64,000 nucleotides of DNA from Bifidobacterium criceti (GCF_002286935.1 NZ_MVOH01000003.1:1-64000); one strand, 5' to 3'. Positions 52,498 through 61,513 are shown, numbered from the stretch's first letter. Notes: generated by a model not told the origin, from the letters alone. Made by a program: numbers and translations.

Positions 52498-53493
52498 ATG
52501 TCCGTATTCGAGAACACGAAAGTCTTCGACGATGTCGCCGGCGAAGCCATCCAGGCCTATCCACTGAGCGCGGGCGCGCACGCGCGGCTGCTGCAGCTTT
52601 CGGAGAACGCGACGTATCTCGTCGAGGACGCGCACGGCGCACCCGAAGGCATCCTGCGCGTGGGGCGTCCCGGATACCATACGCTCGACGAATACCGCAG
52701 CGAAATGGCGTGGCTCCGCCAGATCAACGACTACACGCCGCTCATCGTCGCGAATCCGCTGCGCGCGGACGACGGTTCGGACATCCAGATCGTCCACGCG
52801 GGCGACGGCGACGACTATTTCTGCGTCATGTACGAGTTCCTCACGGGAAGTGCGCCCGATGAGAACGACGAAGCCGCCGCCGTCCGCCAGTTCCGCGCGC
52901 TCGGCGAAACGACCGCGTATCTGCACCGGCAGACGGAGATCTGGAACGGCACACGCGAGCTCACACGTTGGGAGTGGACGTATGACACAATCCTCGGTGA
53001 CGGCGCGATCTGGGGCGATTGGCGCGCGATGCCGGGACTGACGGATGCGAACATCGCCGAGTTCTCACGCTGCTGCGACGTCATCCGCCGCCGCCTTGAG
53101 CGGTACGGGCGCAACGAGCACAACTACGGGCTCATCCACGCCGATCTGCGCGTCGCGAACCTGCTCGTCGAGGGCGAGCAGATCAAAGTCATCGATTTCG
53201 ACGATTGTGGGTTCGGTTGGTATCTGCACGACCTCGCGAGCGCACTGTCGTTCATCGAGACGAAGCCGATCGTCCCCGACCTCGTCAACGCGTGGCTTGA
53301 CGGCTACCGCAAGGTCATGCCGTTCACCGACACCGATTTCCTGGAGATCGACACGTTCATCATGATGCGCAGGCTGCAGCTTATGGCGTGGATCGGCTCC
53401 CATCTCGATTCCGACCCCGTCAAGGAGCTCGCGGAGGGCTACATCGACGGCACGACGGAGCTCGCCGACCGCTATCTGCGGCTTTTCGGCTGA
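52498..53493 (+). CDS. aminoglycoside-phosphotransferase-fold kinase (hydroxylysine/choline-kinase-like)
   Basis: 331 residues. APH/choline-kinase superfamily: the Brenner loop LIHADLRVANLL (about 216-227; catalytic Asp and metal-binding Asn) and the second metal motif KVIDFDDCGFGWYLHD (about 236-251) are intact; the N-lobe has LRVGRPGYHTLDEYRSEMAW with the Glu of the Lys-Glu pair. Antibiotic resistance is unlikely: it is embedded between SDR and permease genes in a catabolic operon. Hydroxylysine kinase (HYKK) and homoserine-type kinases share this fold, and HYKK partners with a phospho-lyase of the kind encoded at 50268. Start after GAAAGGAGCGC. Confidence 0.82.
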   Translation: MSVFENTKVFDDVAGEAIQAYPLSAGAHARLLQLSENATYLVEDAHGAPEGILRVGRPGYHTLDEYRSEMAWLRQINDYTPLIVANPLRADDGSDIQIVHAGDGDDYFCVMYEFLTGSAPDENDEAAAVRQFRALGETTAYLHRQTEIWNGTRELTRWEWTYDTILGDGAIWGDWRAMPGLTDANIAEFSRCCDVIRRRLERYGRNEHNYGLIHADLRVANLLVEGEQIKVIDFDDCGFGWYLHDLASALSFIETKPIVPDLVNAWLDGYRKVMPFTDTDFLEIDTFIMMRRLQLMAWIGSHLDSDPVKELAEGYIDGTTELADRYLRLFG

Positions 53494-53617
53494 GCCGCCC
53501 CCGCACATCCCATCTGTTCCGACATCGGTCAACCAATCAACCGACCAACCAATCAACGATATCCATCGATTTTGCATGAGCCAACCATGGGATAAGAGAA
53601 AACAGAGAGGAGCAGCC

Positions 53618-55084
53618 ATGTCTGCGACAACGAAACCCACATCGATAGAGACGGCATCGAGTACCGCGGCGGACGTCGACGGGCGCACGGAAGGAGGATT
53701 GAAGAAAAGCCTGCGCCTGCTGTTCGTCTACACGTTGGCGACAGGTGCGATCTTCACGTTCGTCTGTTATTGGGACGGCATCTTCCTTTCCTATTGCGGC
53801 CCCGGCACATGGCTCGGTTTCCTGTTGATGACGGCGATGGTACTGCCGATCGGCTTCGTCTACGCGGAACTCTCGACGATGCTGCCAAGCACCGGCTCGT
53901 GTCTCGTCTTCAACACGGTCGGCATGAACAAGCACGCGGGCTTCTGGTCCGCATGGCTCATCATGTGCGCGTGGCTCGCGGTGCCCGCGGCGGGTGTGCT
54001 CGGCATCCTCGAATGGCTCAACTACCAGTTCCTCGACAACGGCCTGACCGGCTCATATGCGGTCATCGTCGGCGCCGTGCTGCTGTGCCTGTGGTGCCTC
54101 GTGAGCCTGTGCAAGAACGTCGTCGCCGGCGGCCTGCAGACGGCGATGCTGTTCATCGCGATCGGCGGCCTGCTCGTCACGTCCGCGTTGTTCTTCTTCT
54201 CGGGCCATTGGAGCCTGTCGAACTTCTCATCGTTCTTCGCGAACGCGAACGCCGGCGACTACGGCATCGGCCTCGGCTGGATCATCGGCTGCGCGTTCCT
54301 CATCACCCCGTACTTCGGTTTCGAAACGGTCCCGGCGATGGTCGAGGAGGGCACGTTCCCGATCAAGGACCAGAAGAAGGCGATCCTTGGGTCGGTCCTC
54401 ACATGCGGCATCATCTACGCGATCTTCTACCTCGCCGAGGCGGGCTGCATCGACTGGAACACGTATGCGTTCGACAGCGCGCCGTTCGTGACGTTCGAGA
54501 CGCTCAAGCTCGTGTTCCCGGATGCCGGCTGGATGGGCTGGTTCGTCGTCGCGCTCGGCATCTTCGGCGTCGTCTTCCCGATCGGCACATCGGTGCTCGG
54601 CTTCTGGTATTCGGCCGTGCGCATGCTCTTCGCGATGGGCAGGCAGAACTTCCTGCCGAAGTCGTTCGCGAAATGCAACCGCTACGGCCAGCCGGTCATC
54701 CCGAACCTGCTCATCCTCGCAATCAGCATCGGGTTCCTCGCAATGCAATCGATCACCGCGTTCTTCGACCTCATGGCGTTCGCGTGCGCGATCTGCTACG
54801 CGATGAGCAGCATCTCGGCGATCCTCCTCGATGTGCGCCATCCTGAATGGGAACGCCCCTACCGTGCTCCGGGCGGCATCGCGATGAAGGTCGCGTCGCT
54901 CGTCATCTCGCTGGCTGTCGCCGTGTTCTGCTGCATCGGCATCGGCGTCGAGACGTGGGTCGGTTTCGCCGGCTACATGGGCGTCGGCCTCGTGCTGTGG
55001 TGCGCGATGCTCGCCAAATGGCGCGTCAAAGGCAAGGATTCGACCGTCTGGATGCGCACACCTGCAGGCGTCATCGAATACTGA
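53618..55084 (+). CDS. APC family amino acid/amine permease
   Basis: 488 residues, twelve hydrophobic segments (about 30-470). Fold features of the amino acid-polyamine-organocation family: helix 1 break LFVYTLATGAIFTF, VYAELSTMLPSTGSCLVFN in helix 2 and PYFGFETVPAMVEEGTFPI in helix 6, where substrate-binding backbone is exposed. It probably imports the amine or amino alcohol handled by the neighbouring enzymes. Start at 53618 after GAGAGGAGCAG; an ATG at 53576 would add 14 residues without a better ribosome site. Confidence 0.88.
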   Translation: MSATTKPTSIETASSTAADVDGRTEGGLKKSLRLLFVYTLATGAIFTFVCYWDGIFLSYCGPGTWLGFLLMTAMVLPIGFVYAELSTMLPSTGSCLVFNTVGMNKHAGFWSAWLIMCAWLAVPAAGVLGILEWLNYQFLDNGLTGSYAVIVGAVLLCLWCLVSLCKNVVAGGLQTAMLFIAIGGLLVTSALFFFSGHWSLSNFSSFFANANAGDYGIGLGWIIGCAFLITPYFGFETVPAMVEEGTFPIKDQKKAILGSVLTCGIIYAIFYLAEAGCIDWNTYAFDSAPFVTFETLKLVFPDAGWMGWFVVALGIFGVVFPIGTSVLGFWYSAVRMLFAMGRQNFLPKSFAKCNRYGQPVIPNLLILAISIGFLAMQSITAFFDLMAFACAICYAMSSISAILLDVRHPEWERPYRAPGGIAMKVASLVISLAVAVFCCIGIGVETWVGFAGYMGVGLVLWCAMLAKWRVKGKDSTVWMRTPAGVIEY

Positions 55085-55217
55085 CGAATACGTCCCCTCC
55101 CCAACCAAGCCCGGGCGTCGCTTTCCCTCCTTCTCAAGCGGCGCCCGCTTTCCCTGTCCCCACCACATCCGCCATCCATATCCATCCCACACCATCCCCG
55201 CACACTTTGGAGGAACG

Positions 55218-55559
55218 ATGAAGGAAATCGAATTCATCATCAACGGCGAAAAACTTGAAACGCTCAAGCATGTGCTCGACCAATGCGGCGGCCGCGGCAT
55301 CACGATGACGTCGGCGATGGGCTACGGCCACCAACACGGTCTCAAACAGGTCTATACGCGCGACGACCGCCAAGGTGTCGCGTTGCTGCCGAAGATCAGC
55401 GTCCGCACCGTCGTCCCCGACACCGAAGTCGACGGCATCATCGACTCGGTCGTCAACCGTCTGTCGACATCGAGCTTCGGCGACGGCAAGATCTTCGTCC
55501 GCGACGTCGCGCAGGCGGTGCGCATCCGCACGAACGAACGCGGTGACGACGCGCTGTGA
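55218..55559 (+). CDS. P-II-like signalling protein with altered T-loop
   Basis: 113 residues. GlnB/GlnK fold: MKEIEFIINGEKLETLKHVL at the start and GDGKIFVRDVAQAVRIRTNE at the end are the P-II C-signature and ATP-contact regions. The T-loop differs: after GYGHQHGLKQVY it reads TRDDRQGVALLPK, so the Tyr51 that is uridylylated in canonical P-II is missing and the loop is shortened. Such PII-like proteins are often dedicated to a neighbouring transporter or enzyme. Here it follows the permease by 133 bases and precedes the regulator. Start after GGAGGAACG. Confidence 0.85.
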   Translation: MKEIEFIINGEKLETLKHVLDQCGGRGITMTSAMGYGHQHGLKQVYTRDDRQGVALLPKISVRTVVPDTEVDGIIDSVVNRLSTSSFGDGKIFVRDVAQAVRIRTNERGDDAL

Positions 55560-55629
55560 GCGCTCGCGCCGTTCGTTACATCATCCGGGTATCGTCATCG
55601 GCAACGACGACAACGATTGCGAGGGTGAT

Positions 55630-56427
55630 ATGGCGGACGGTGGGACGACGACGGGGCGCGCATTGAGCGCGACCGTCAGCCGCGCAATCCACGACATCCA
55701 TCTGCTCGCGAACGTCGACGAACTACGCGTCGGCGACCGTCTTCCCGCGGAACGTGCGCTCGCCGAACGCCTCCAGGTGTCACGTTCGACGGTGCGCGCG
55801 GCGCTCAAGGCGATGCGCGAGCGCGGCGAAATCGTGACGCGCGGCGGTCGCGCGGGCACCGTCATCGCCGCCGACATCGCGCACACCGCGCTCCCGTCGC
55901 GCATCGACGTCAACGCGAAATCGGCGCGCGTCATCGACAGGACGTCCGCGAGCACCTCGGGACTGCCACATATGCTCGCGTCGCAGGGCAAATCGTGCGT
56001 CACGACGGTGCTCGACGCGCGCGTGCAGCGTTGCGACGAGCGCATATGCACGATGTTCCATTGTGCGTCGTCGCAGCCGCTCATCCGTGTCGAACGTGCG
56101 CGCGCGATCGGCAACGTGCCGATCTCCTATGAACAGACGTATCTCGATCCGCGTGGATACCCGGATTTCCTTGATTTCGACATGACCGCGTCGATCTACC
56201 AACTGCTGCAGTTCAACTACGGTACCGTCATCCACGCGGTCGAGGAGACAATCGAGATGATTCCGGGGTTCGGGCGCCCTGCGCGCGCATTGCGCACCGC
56301 GAGCGGCACCCCGCTGCTGTACGTGTGCTCCCGTGCGACGGACGCGTTCGGCAACACCGTCGTCGTCTCCGACGACATCTATCCGGCCGCGCATGTGCGG
56401 CTGACGACGTCGCGCACGTTGGGCTGA
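55630..56427 (+). CDS. GntR family (HutC/UTRA) transcriptional regulator
   Basis: 265 residues. Winged-helix N-terminus (about 12-80) with the GntR signature VGDRLPAERALAERLQVSRS and VRAALKAMRERGEIVTRGGR, then a UTRA effector domain (about 100-260) containing LIRVERARAIGNVPISYEQT and DFDMTASIYQLLQFNYG. HutC-subfamily regulators respond to small metabolites such as sugar phosphates or histidine intermediates. As last gene of the run it likely controls the aminotransferase-kinase-permease operon. Start after GAGGGTGAT. Confidence 0.9.
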   Translation: MADGGTTTGRALSATVSRAIHDIHLLANVDELRVGDRLPAERALAERLQVSRSTVRAALKAMRERGEIVTRGGRAGTVIAADIAHTALPSRIDVNAKSARVIDRTSASTSGLPHMLASQGKSCVTTVLDARVQRCDERICTMFHCASSQPLIRVERARAIGNVPISYEQTYLDPRGYPDFLDFDMTASIYQLLQFNYGTVIHAVEETIEMIPGFGRPARALRTASGTPLLYVCSRATDAFGNTVVVSDDIYPAAHVRLTTSRTLG

Positions 56428-56430
56428 CAA

Positions 56431-56469
56431 CGTAAGCGCCACCGTGACGCGTGCCGCGCGTCGCTTACG
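56431..56469. terminator. bidirectional hairpin between GntR and HAD genes
   Basis: CGTAAGCG (56431-56438) pairs with CGCTTACG (56462-56469), with a smaller GACGCG/CGCGTC stem inside. It separates convergent genes and overlaps the last codons of the HAD gene. Confidence 0.55.
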
Positions 56470-57187
56470 CGAGCGGCGCGAGGCGGTCGTACATGCGCTG
56501 CACCATGCGGTTGAGCGATTCCGGCGTGATGTCGTCGTAGTTCTCGGTTGTCGTGTACCCCGGCCCCGGCACATAGCCGCCGGCGAGATACCCCGTCATG
56601 ACAACCGTCGTCATGCCGGACGCGACGGCGGACGTGCGCCCGCTCATCGAATCCTCAAACGCGACGCAGCACGGCAGCAGCACGTCGGGAATGCCGAGTT
56701 TTACCGCAGCAAGCTCGTATGGCGCCGGATCGGGCTTCTTCGCCACATCGTCATCACCGCACACATAGCCGGCGAACGCGCCCGCCGGCGCCTGTGCGAT
56801 AAGGTTCTCGGCGAGGTCGCGCGGCGACGTCGTCACGAGCATCGACGGGACGCCCGCGTCACGCAACTGCTCAAGCAGGCGGCGCACGCCAGGGATCCAC
56901 GGCAGTTGCTTCTTCTCCTCGTCGGCCACGTATTGGATCATGCGGCGGCCGATCTCCTCGGGTGGCAGCGGGCATCCGAGGTCGGCCATCTCCTGCGCGA
57001 TCTGCGGCACCGGCCGGCCCGAACCACCTTCCGCCAGCTGCTTCGTCCAGTGGCCGCCGTATTCGCGCACAAGCCTCAACTCGCCCTCATGCCACAGCGG
57101 CTCGGAGTCGATGAGCGTGCCATCCATGTCCCAGAACACGCCCTGCAATGCCTCGATCTTGGCGGCGCTGCTTTCCTGAACGCCCAT
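56465..57187 (-). CDS. HAD family phosphatase (beta-phosphoglucomutase-like)
   Basis: 240 residues. HAD motif I GVFWDMDGTLIDSEPLWH (Asp nucleophile about 20), motif II SMLVTTSPRD (about 113-122), motif III Lys in DDVAKKPDPAPY (about 145-156) and motif IV CVAFEDSMSG (about 171-180). A helical cap sits between I and II. Members dephosphorylate sugar phosphates or isomerise beta-glucose-1-phosphate; the Asp at motif I +2 is present, fitting either activity. Start after AAAGAGGCG. It is downstream of the GH3 gene on the same strand (94-base gap). Confidence 0.87.
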   Translation of the reverse strand: MGVQESSAAKIEALQGVFWDMDGTLIDSEPLWHEGELRLVREYGGHWTKQLAEGGSGRPVPQIAQEMADLGCPLPPEEIGRRMIQYVADEEKKQLPWIPGVRRLLEQLRDAGVPSMLVTTSPRDLAENLIAQAPAGAFAGYVCGDDDVAKKPDPAPYELAAVKLGIPDVLLPCCVAFEDSMSGRTSAVASGMTTVVMTGYLAGGYVPGPGYTTTENYDDITPESLNRMVQRMYDRLAPLA

Positions 57188-57281
57188 GCACGCCTCTTTC
57201 CGTCGTCCTCATCCGTTGCCGATGGTCCCTCCCACCATACCCGGCCGCCCCGGCATCACCGGAGCGGCCATCGCGGCGCGT

Positions 57282-59609
57282 TCACTCCACGACGGTGAAA
57301 GTCGTGGAACGCAGGTCCGCGTCACGGCTCGAATGGCCGACGAGCACCTTGAACTTCCCGGGCTCGACGATGCGCCTGGCGTCGCCGTCCACGATCGTGC
57401 ACACGTCGACCGGCAGCTCGAACACGACATGGCGCGTCTCGCCCGCCTCGAGCGTCACACGCTGGAACCGCTTGAGCTCCTTGGCCGCCCAGGTGAAGGA
57501 CGTGACGACATCGCTGACGTACAGCTGCACGATCTCGGTGCCACGGCGGGACCCCGTGTTCGTCAGGTCGATCGCCACGCGCACGGTATCACCCCTGCTG
57601 AATTCGGAGCCGTTCACGATCGCGGGCTCGCCGTATTCGAAGGTCGTATACGCCAGCCCCTCGCCGAACGCGAACGCCGGGTCCTGCGTCAGATCGGCGT
57701 ACCGATCGCCGTGCTGCCCGCGGATCTGGTTGTAGAAGACCGGCAGCTGCCCCGCATGGCGCGGGAACGTGATCGGCAGACGTCCGCTTGGCTCGGTCAT
57801 GCCGAAGATGATCTCGGCGAGCGCGCGGCCTCCCTGCATGCCGGGGTTCGGCGCCCAGATGAAGGAGCCAAGCCCGTCGGCGGCGGACTCGTCGACGATC
57901 ACGCCGTTTTCCCCGATCACGCACGCCGGCAGCACCTGCGGCTTCGAGCTCATGAGCACGACGATGAGCGGCTTATGTGTTTCACGTGCAACCTTGCTCA
58001 GCCGTTCGAGCAGCAGGTTCTGGCCGCCGAGCAGCTCAAGCGTCGCCGTCGAGCAGGTCTCGCCGGTGAGCTGCACGACGTCGCCGACGACGGCGATGAC
58101 CGCATCCGCGCGCCGCGCATGTTCGACGGCTTCGTCGAGCAGGGCGTCGTCGACGCGCGCGGACACGGCGAGCTTCGGTCGGGGCTGCCCATCCGGATAC
58201 AGCGCGCCCGCCGGATCGTCGACGAGTTCGACGACGTCGGCGCCGCGCGCATAGGTCACCTCGCAGCCTTCAGGAGCGAGCTCGCGCACGCCGTCCAGCA
58301 CGGTCATGATCATGTCGCGCGGCTGTCCCTGCGGCATCCATGGCACCTGCCCGGAATTGCCGGCCCAGTCGCCGAGCTGGTTCTGCGCGTCGTCCGCAAG
58401 CGGCCCCACGACGGCTATCGTGCGCAGGGAGCCATTCCCGGCGGCCAACGGCAGCGCCGCGTTGTTGCGCAGCAGGACGATTGATTCGCGGGCCAATTCG
58501 AGGTTCGCATCCATATGATCGTCGTTGCCGACCACGGCCTCGATGCGTTCCGGATCGGGCAGGCGCGGGTCCTCGAACAAGCCGAGCTGGAACTTCAGCG
58601 TCAGCAGACGTCCGACGGCCGCGTCCAACGCGCGTTCGTCGAGCAGACCGTCATGGACCGCCTCGATGGCGCCCTCGTAGAACCCCGGCGTCGTCATGAT
58701 CAGATCGTTGCCCGCCTTGACTGCGTCGGCGGCCGCGGTGCGGTAGTCCGGCTTGATGCGCTGCTCCCACACCGCACGTCCGACGTTGTCCCAATCGGTC
58801 ACGAGCGTGCCGCCATAGCTCCAGTCGCCGCGCAGCTTTGCCTGCAGCAGCCAATCGTTGAAGGTGACGGGCGTGCCGTCGATCGCCTCATAGCCGAGCA
58901 TGAAGGTGGCACAGCCCTCCTTCGCCACACGTTCGAAGGGAGGCAGGAACCAGCTGGCGAGCGTCCGGCGCGTCAGATCGGCCTCCGAGGCGTCACGGCC
59001 GCCCTGCGTGTACGAATAGCCGGCGAAATGCTTGGCGCAGGCGAGGATGGCGTCCCTGTCGAAGACCTCGCCCGTCCGGGCGTGCTTCTGATACCCCTGC
59101 ACCATCGCCGACGCGAGTTCGCCGATGAGCATCGGGTCCTCGCCGAAGGTCTCGTCGATGCGGCCCCAGCGCGTGTCGCGTCCGATGCACAGCACCGGCG
59201 AGAAGGTCCAATGCACACCGGTACAGGAGACCTCCTCGGCCGTCACTCGGGCGGCCCGCTCGACCTTCTCGGCGTCCCAGCTGCATGCCATGCCGAGCTG
59301 GGAGGGAAAGATCGTCGCGCCGGGCCAGAACGAGTAGCCGTGGATGCAGTCGTCGCCGACGAGCAACGGGATGCCCAGACGCGTCTTCCCGCGCACGATG
59401 CCGTCGGCGCGCACCAGATCATCGGGGGATGTGTGCAGGATCGAGCCGACATGGCGGTCCACGATCAGATGTTCGAGGTCGCCGGACCGCGCATCCAGCT
59501 GCATCATCTGGCCGACTTTCTCCTCAAGCGTCATACGCGAAAGCAGGTCCTGGACGCGCTCCGGGATCGTCAACGTCGCGTCGAGATAGGGGTGGGTGGT
59601 TTCAGTCAT
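57282..59609 (-). CDS. GH3 beta-glucosidase/beta-xylosidase
   Basis: 775 residues. Three domains: (beta/alpha)8 barrel with nucleophile Asp272 in TLVTDWDNVG, substrate residues KHFAGYSYTQGGRDA and WTFSPVLCIGRDTRWGR; an alpha/beta sandwich (about 370-590); and a C-terminal fibronectin III-like domain with FGEGLAYTTFEYGEP and GTEIVQLYVSD. No signal peptide, so it acts on imported oligosaccharides. Start at 59609 (MTETTHPYLD) after AAAGGAG. Upstream lies only the tail of an MFS sugar transporter gene, so the original transporter partner has been lost. Confidence 0.93.
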   Translation of the reverse strand: MTETTHPYLDATLTIPERVQDLLSRMTLEEKVGQMMQLDARSGDLEHLIVDRHVGSILHTSPDDLVRADGIVRGKTRLGIPLLVGDDCIHGYSFWPGATIFPSQLGMACSWDAEKVERAARVTAEEVSCTGVHWTFSPVLCIGRDTRWGRIDETFGEDPMLIGELASAMVQGYQKHARTGEVFDRDAILACAKHFAGYSYTQGGRDASEADLTRRTLASWFLPPFERVAKEGCATFMLGYEAIDGTPVTFNDWLLQAKLRGDWSYGGTLVTDWDNVGRAVWEQRIKPDYRTAAADAVKAGNDLIMTTPGFYEGAIEAVHDGLLDERALDAAVGRLLTLKFQLGLFEDPRLPDPERIEAVVGNDDHMDANLELARESIVLLRNNAALPLAAGNGSLRTIAVVGPLADDAQNQLGDWAGNSGQVPWMPQGQPRDMIMTVLDGVRELAPEGCEVTYARGADVVELVDDPAGALYPDGQPRPKLAVSARVDDALLDEAVEHARRADAVIAVVGDVVQLTGETCSTATLELLGGQNLLLERLSKVARETHKPLIVVLMSSKPQVLPACVIGENGVIVDESAADGLGSFIWAPNPGMQGGRALAEIIFGMTEPSGRLPITFPRHAGQLPVFYNQIRGQHGDRYADLTQDPAFAFGEGLAYTTFEYGEPAIVNGSEFSRGDTVRVAIDLTNTGSRRGTEIVQLYVSDVVTSFTWAAKELKRFQRVTLEAGETRHVVFELPVDVCTIVDGDARRIVEPGKFKVLVGHSSRDADLRSTTFTVVE

Positions 59610-59682
59610 CGTCTGACTCCTTTTGTTGTCGCACCGGACGGCGCCATGCGCCGTCCGGATGTTCCGTGGCGGGACGGCGGCG

Positions 59683-59865
59683 TCAGCGGACGCCGCGGAT
59701 GAGCATGATGAACACGCATCCGAGCAGGGCGAAGGCGATTGCGATCGGGAAGGCGAAGGCGTACCCCAGGGAAAGCGTGATGGCGGACATGAGCACTGGA
59801 CCGAGCATCTGGCACACATACGCAGCACCGGCCGCACACGCATAACGTCCCACCACGCACAAAGC
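59683..59865 (-). pseudogene. C-terminal remnant of an MFS sugar transporter
   Basis: The minus strand before GH3 encodes ALCVVGRYACAAGAAYVCQM, then LGPVLMSAITLSLGYAFAFP, a hydrophobic stretch and RGVR-stop (TGA at 59683-59685). This pattern matches the last two helices of a major-facilitator transporter. No start codon or ribosome site precedes it; the fragment begins inside the terminator of the hspR operon. It therefore appears to be the 3' end of a gene whose remainder was deleted. Confidence 0.6.
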
Positions 59866-59900
59866 GTCCGGAACCCAGATTCGGGTTCCAGACGCTTGCC
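59864..59900 (-). terminator. terminator of the dnaK-grpE-dnaJ-hspR operon
   Basis: GCGTCTGGAACCC pairs with GGGTTCCGGACGC (one mismatch) around a short loop, just beyond the hspR stop codon in the direction of transcription. Confidence 0.75.
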
Positions 59901-59915
59901 GGGTCTATATAAGAC

Positions 59916-60476
59916 TCACCGGTAGATCGTGTGCCACAAGACGACTGACTTCGACTCGGCCTGCGCCGGCCGATGGCTCGCGCCGGCCGACAGCTGCCGC
60001 GTCTGCGGATGCAGCTGCCGCCGCCAGTGCCGCGCGCGCGAGGAGCGACGCACCTCGGTGATGTCGCCCTCCGCGTCGGCGGTGAAGACGCTCACCGAAC
60101 CGTCGTTCAGTCGCGCGAGCTGCCGGCGCAGCTGTCGGTTCTCCTCTTCAAGTCCGAGGATCCGCGCGATGCCGGTGAGGTTGATGCCGTCGCGCTGGCT
60201 CATCGTCTGCGCCTGTGCGAGGCGGTCGACGTCACGCAGCGAATACCGCCGAGCGCCGCCTTCCGTGCGTTGTGGCACGACGAGCCCGGAACGGTCGTAC
60301 TGCCTGAGCGTCTGCGGGTGGATGTCCGCGAGTTCGGCGGCGCGGCCGACGCTGAACACCGGCAGGTCGACGTCGAATCCGACGCGTGTCGCGCCTTCGA
60401 GGTCCGCCCGCTGCGCGACGATCGCCATCGCGCACATCTCATACAACCGGCGCTTTTGTTGGGAAACCCGCGCCAT
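59916..60476 (-). CDS. hspR: heat-shock repressor HspR (MerR family)
   Basis: 186 residues. MerR-type winged helix: FSVGRAAELADIHPQTLRQY, then DRSGLVVPQRTEGGARRYS and DVDRL, followed by a coiled coil with EEENRQLRRQLARL. HspR binds HAIR inverted repeats and represses dnaK and clpB operons with DnaK as co-repressor. Being the last gene of the dnaK operon fits the actinobacterial autoregulatory arrangement. It starts five bases after the dnaJ stop. A basic/Gln-rich C-terminal tail of about 40 residues is longer than in short HspR proteins. Confidence 0.93.
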   Translation of the reverse strand: MARVSQQKRRLYEMCAMAIVAQRADLEGATRVGFDVDLPVFSVGRAAELADIHPQTLRQYDRSGLVVPQRTEGGARRYSLRDVDRLAQAQTMSQRDGINLTGIARILGLEEENRQLRRQLARLNDGSVSVFTADAEGDITEVRRSSRARHWRRQLHPQTRQLSAGASHRPAQAESKSVVLWHTIYR

Positions 60477-60481
60477 ATCGA

Positions 60482-61513
60482 TCAGGCCTCCCGTGCTTCG
60501 GCGAGCTTGTCGGCGAAGTCGCCGCACGCCTTGTCGAATTCCTTCGCGGCATGCTTCTCACCGAGGCCCGGATGCTCGGGGACGCGGATCTGCACACGGC
60601 CGACGAGGTCGCCCGTCTCGCGCTTCGTCTTGACGCCCTTGCCCTTGACGCGCACTTCGGCACCGCTCGACGTGCCGGCGTGCACCTTGAACGTCACCGG
60701 ATCGCCGTCGAAGTCCTTCGCCTCGACCTTCGCGCCGTCGACGGCCTGGCCGACCGTGATCGGCAGGTCGACGACGAGGTCGACGCCGTCCATCGTGAAC
60801 TTCGGGTCCTCGGTCACGGTGACGGTCAGGTACATGTCGCCGTTCCGGCCACCGTGTGAACCCGGCTTGCCCTTGCCGGCGAGCTTGATCTTCTGCCCGT
60901 CCTTGACGCCCGCGGGGATGCGCGTCTTGAACTTCCTGCCGCCCGCGCTGAGCGAGACGGTCGCGCCCTTGACGGCCTGGCGGAACGTCAATGTGATCTT
61001 CGAGTTGAGGTCGGCGCCGTCCTCCGGGGCCGGTGTCGGGCGGTACCCGGCATAGGCGCCGTCACCGTAGTCCTCATAGCCGTGGCCGCCGTAGCCGCCC
61101 GCGTTGCCGCCGCCGAACATCGAGAAGATGTCGTCGAAGCCACCGCCGCCGTTCGTCGAGAAACGGATGTGCGAGCCGTTGCCGCCCGCGTTGCCGCCGA
61201 ACATCGAGAAGATGTCGTTGAGGTTGGACGCGTCGAAACCACCCGCTCCCCCTGCGCCACCGGCGAAGCGTGCGCCGCCCGCGCCGAATTGGCGGATCGC
61301 GTCGTAGCGTTCGCGCGATTCCTTGTCCTTGAGCACATCGTAGGCCTCGGAGATGTCCTTGAACTTCTCCTCGCCTTCCTTCGTCTTGTTGATGTCCGGA
61401 TGGTATTTGCGCGCGAGCTTGCGGTAGGCCTTCGTGATCTCGCTTTCCGTGGCGTCTTTGGAGACACCGAGGGTTTTGTAGAAGTCCTTGTTCAGCCATT
61501 CGTTCTCAGCCAT
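60482..61513 (-). CDS. dnaJ: DnaJ co-chaperone lacking the zinc-finger domain
   Basis: 343 residues. J domain (about 9-72) with [19 protein letters not shown] and intact HPD (KYHPDIN), Gly/Phe-rich linker (about 77-150) containing the repeated DIFSMFGG element twice, then two beta-sandwich substrate domains (about 160-320). The four CxxCxGxG zinc motifs of classical DnaJ are absent, so it is the CbpA-like (type II) form, usual for the operon copy in bifidobacteria. Start after AAAGGAGGCAC. A hairpin separates it from grpE. Confidence 0.94.
   Translation of the reverse strand: MAENEWLNKDFYKTLGVSKDATESEITKAYRKLARKYHPDINKTKEGEEKFKDISEAYDVLKDKESRERYDAIRQFGAGGARFAGGAGGAGGFDASNLNDIFSMFGGNAGGNGSHIRFSTNGGGGFDDIFSMFGGGNAGGYGGHGYEDYGDGAYAGYRPTPAPEDGADLNSKITLTFRQAVKGATVSLSAGGRKFKTRIPAGVKDGQKIKLAGKGKPGSHGGRNGDMYLTVTVTEDPKFTMDGVDLVVDLPITVGQAVDGAKVEAKDFDGDPVTFKVHAGTSSGAEVRVKGKGVKTKRETGDLVGRVQIRVPEHPGLGEKHAAKEFDKACGDFADKLAEAREA

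Noticed and set aside
52498-53493. Aminoglycoside resistance gene
   Set aside because: Only the fold is shared; context is a catabolic operon with permease, PLP enzyme and regulator.
57242-57270. Hairpin between GH3 and the HAD gene (GGCCGCCCCGG/CCGGAGCGGCC)
   Set aside because: Stem is interrupted and lacks a U-run; the two genes are probably co-transcribed, so it is not listed as a terminator.
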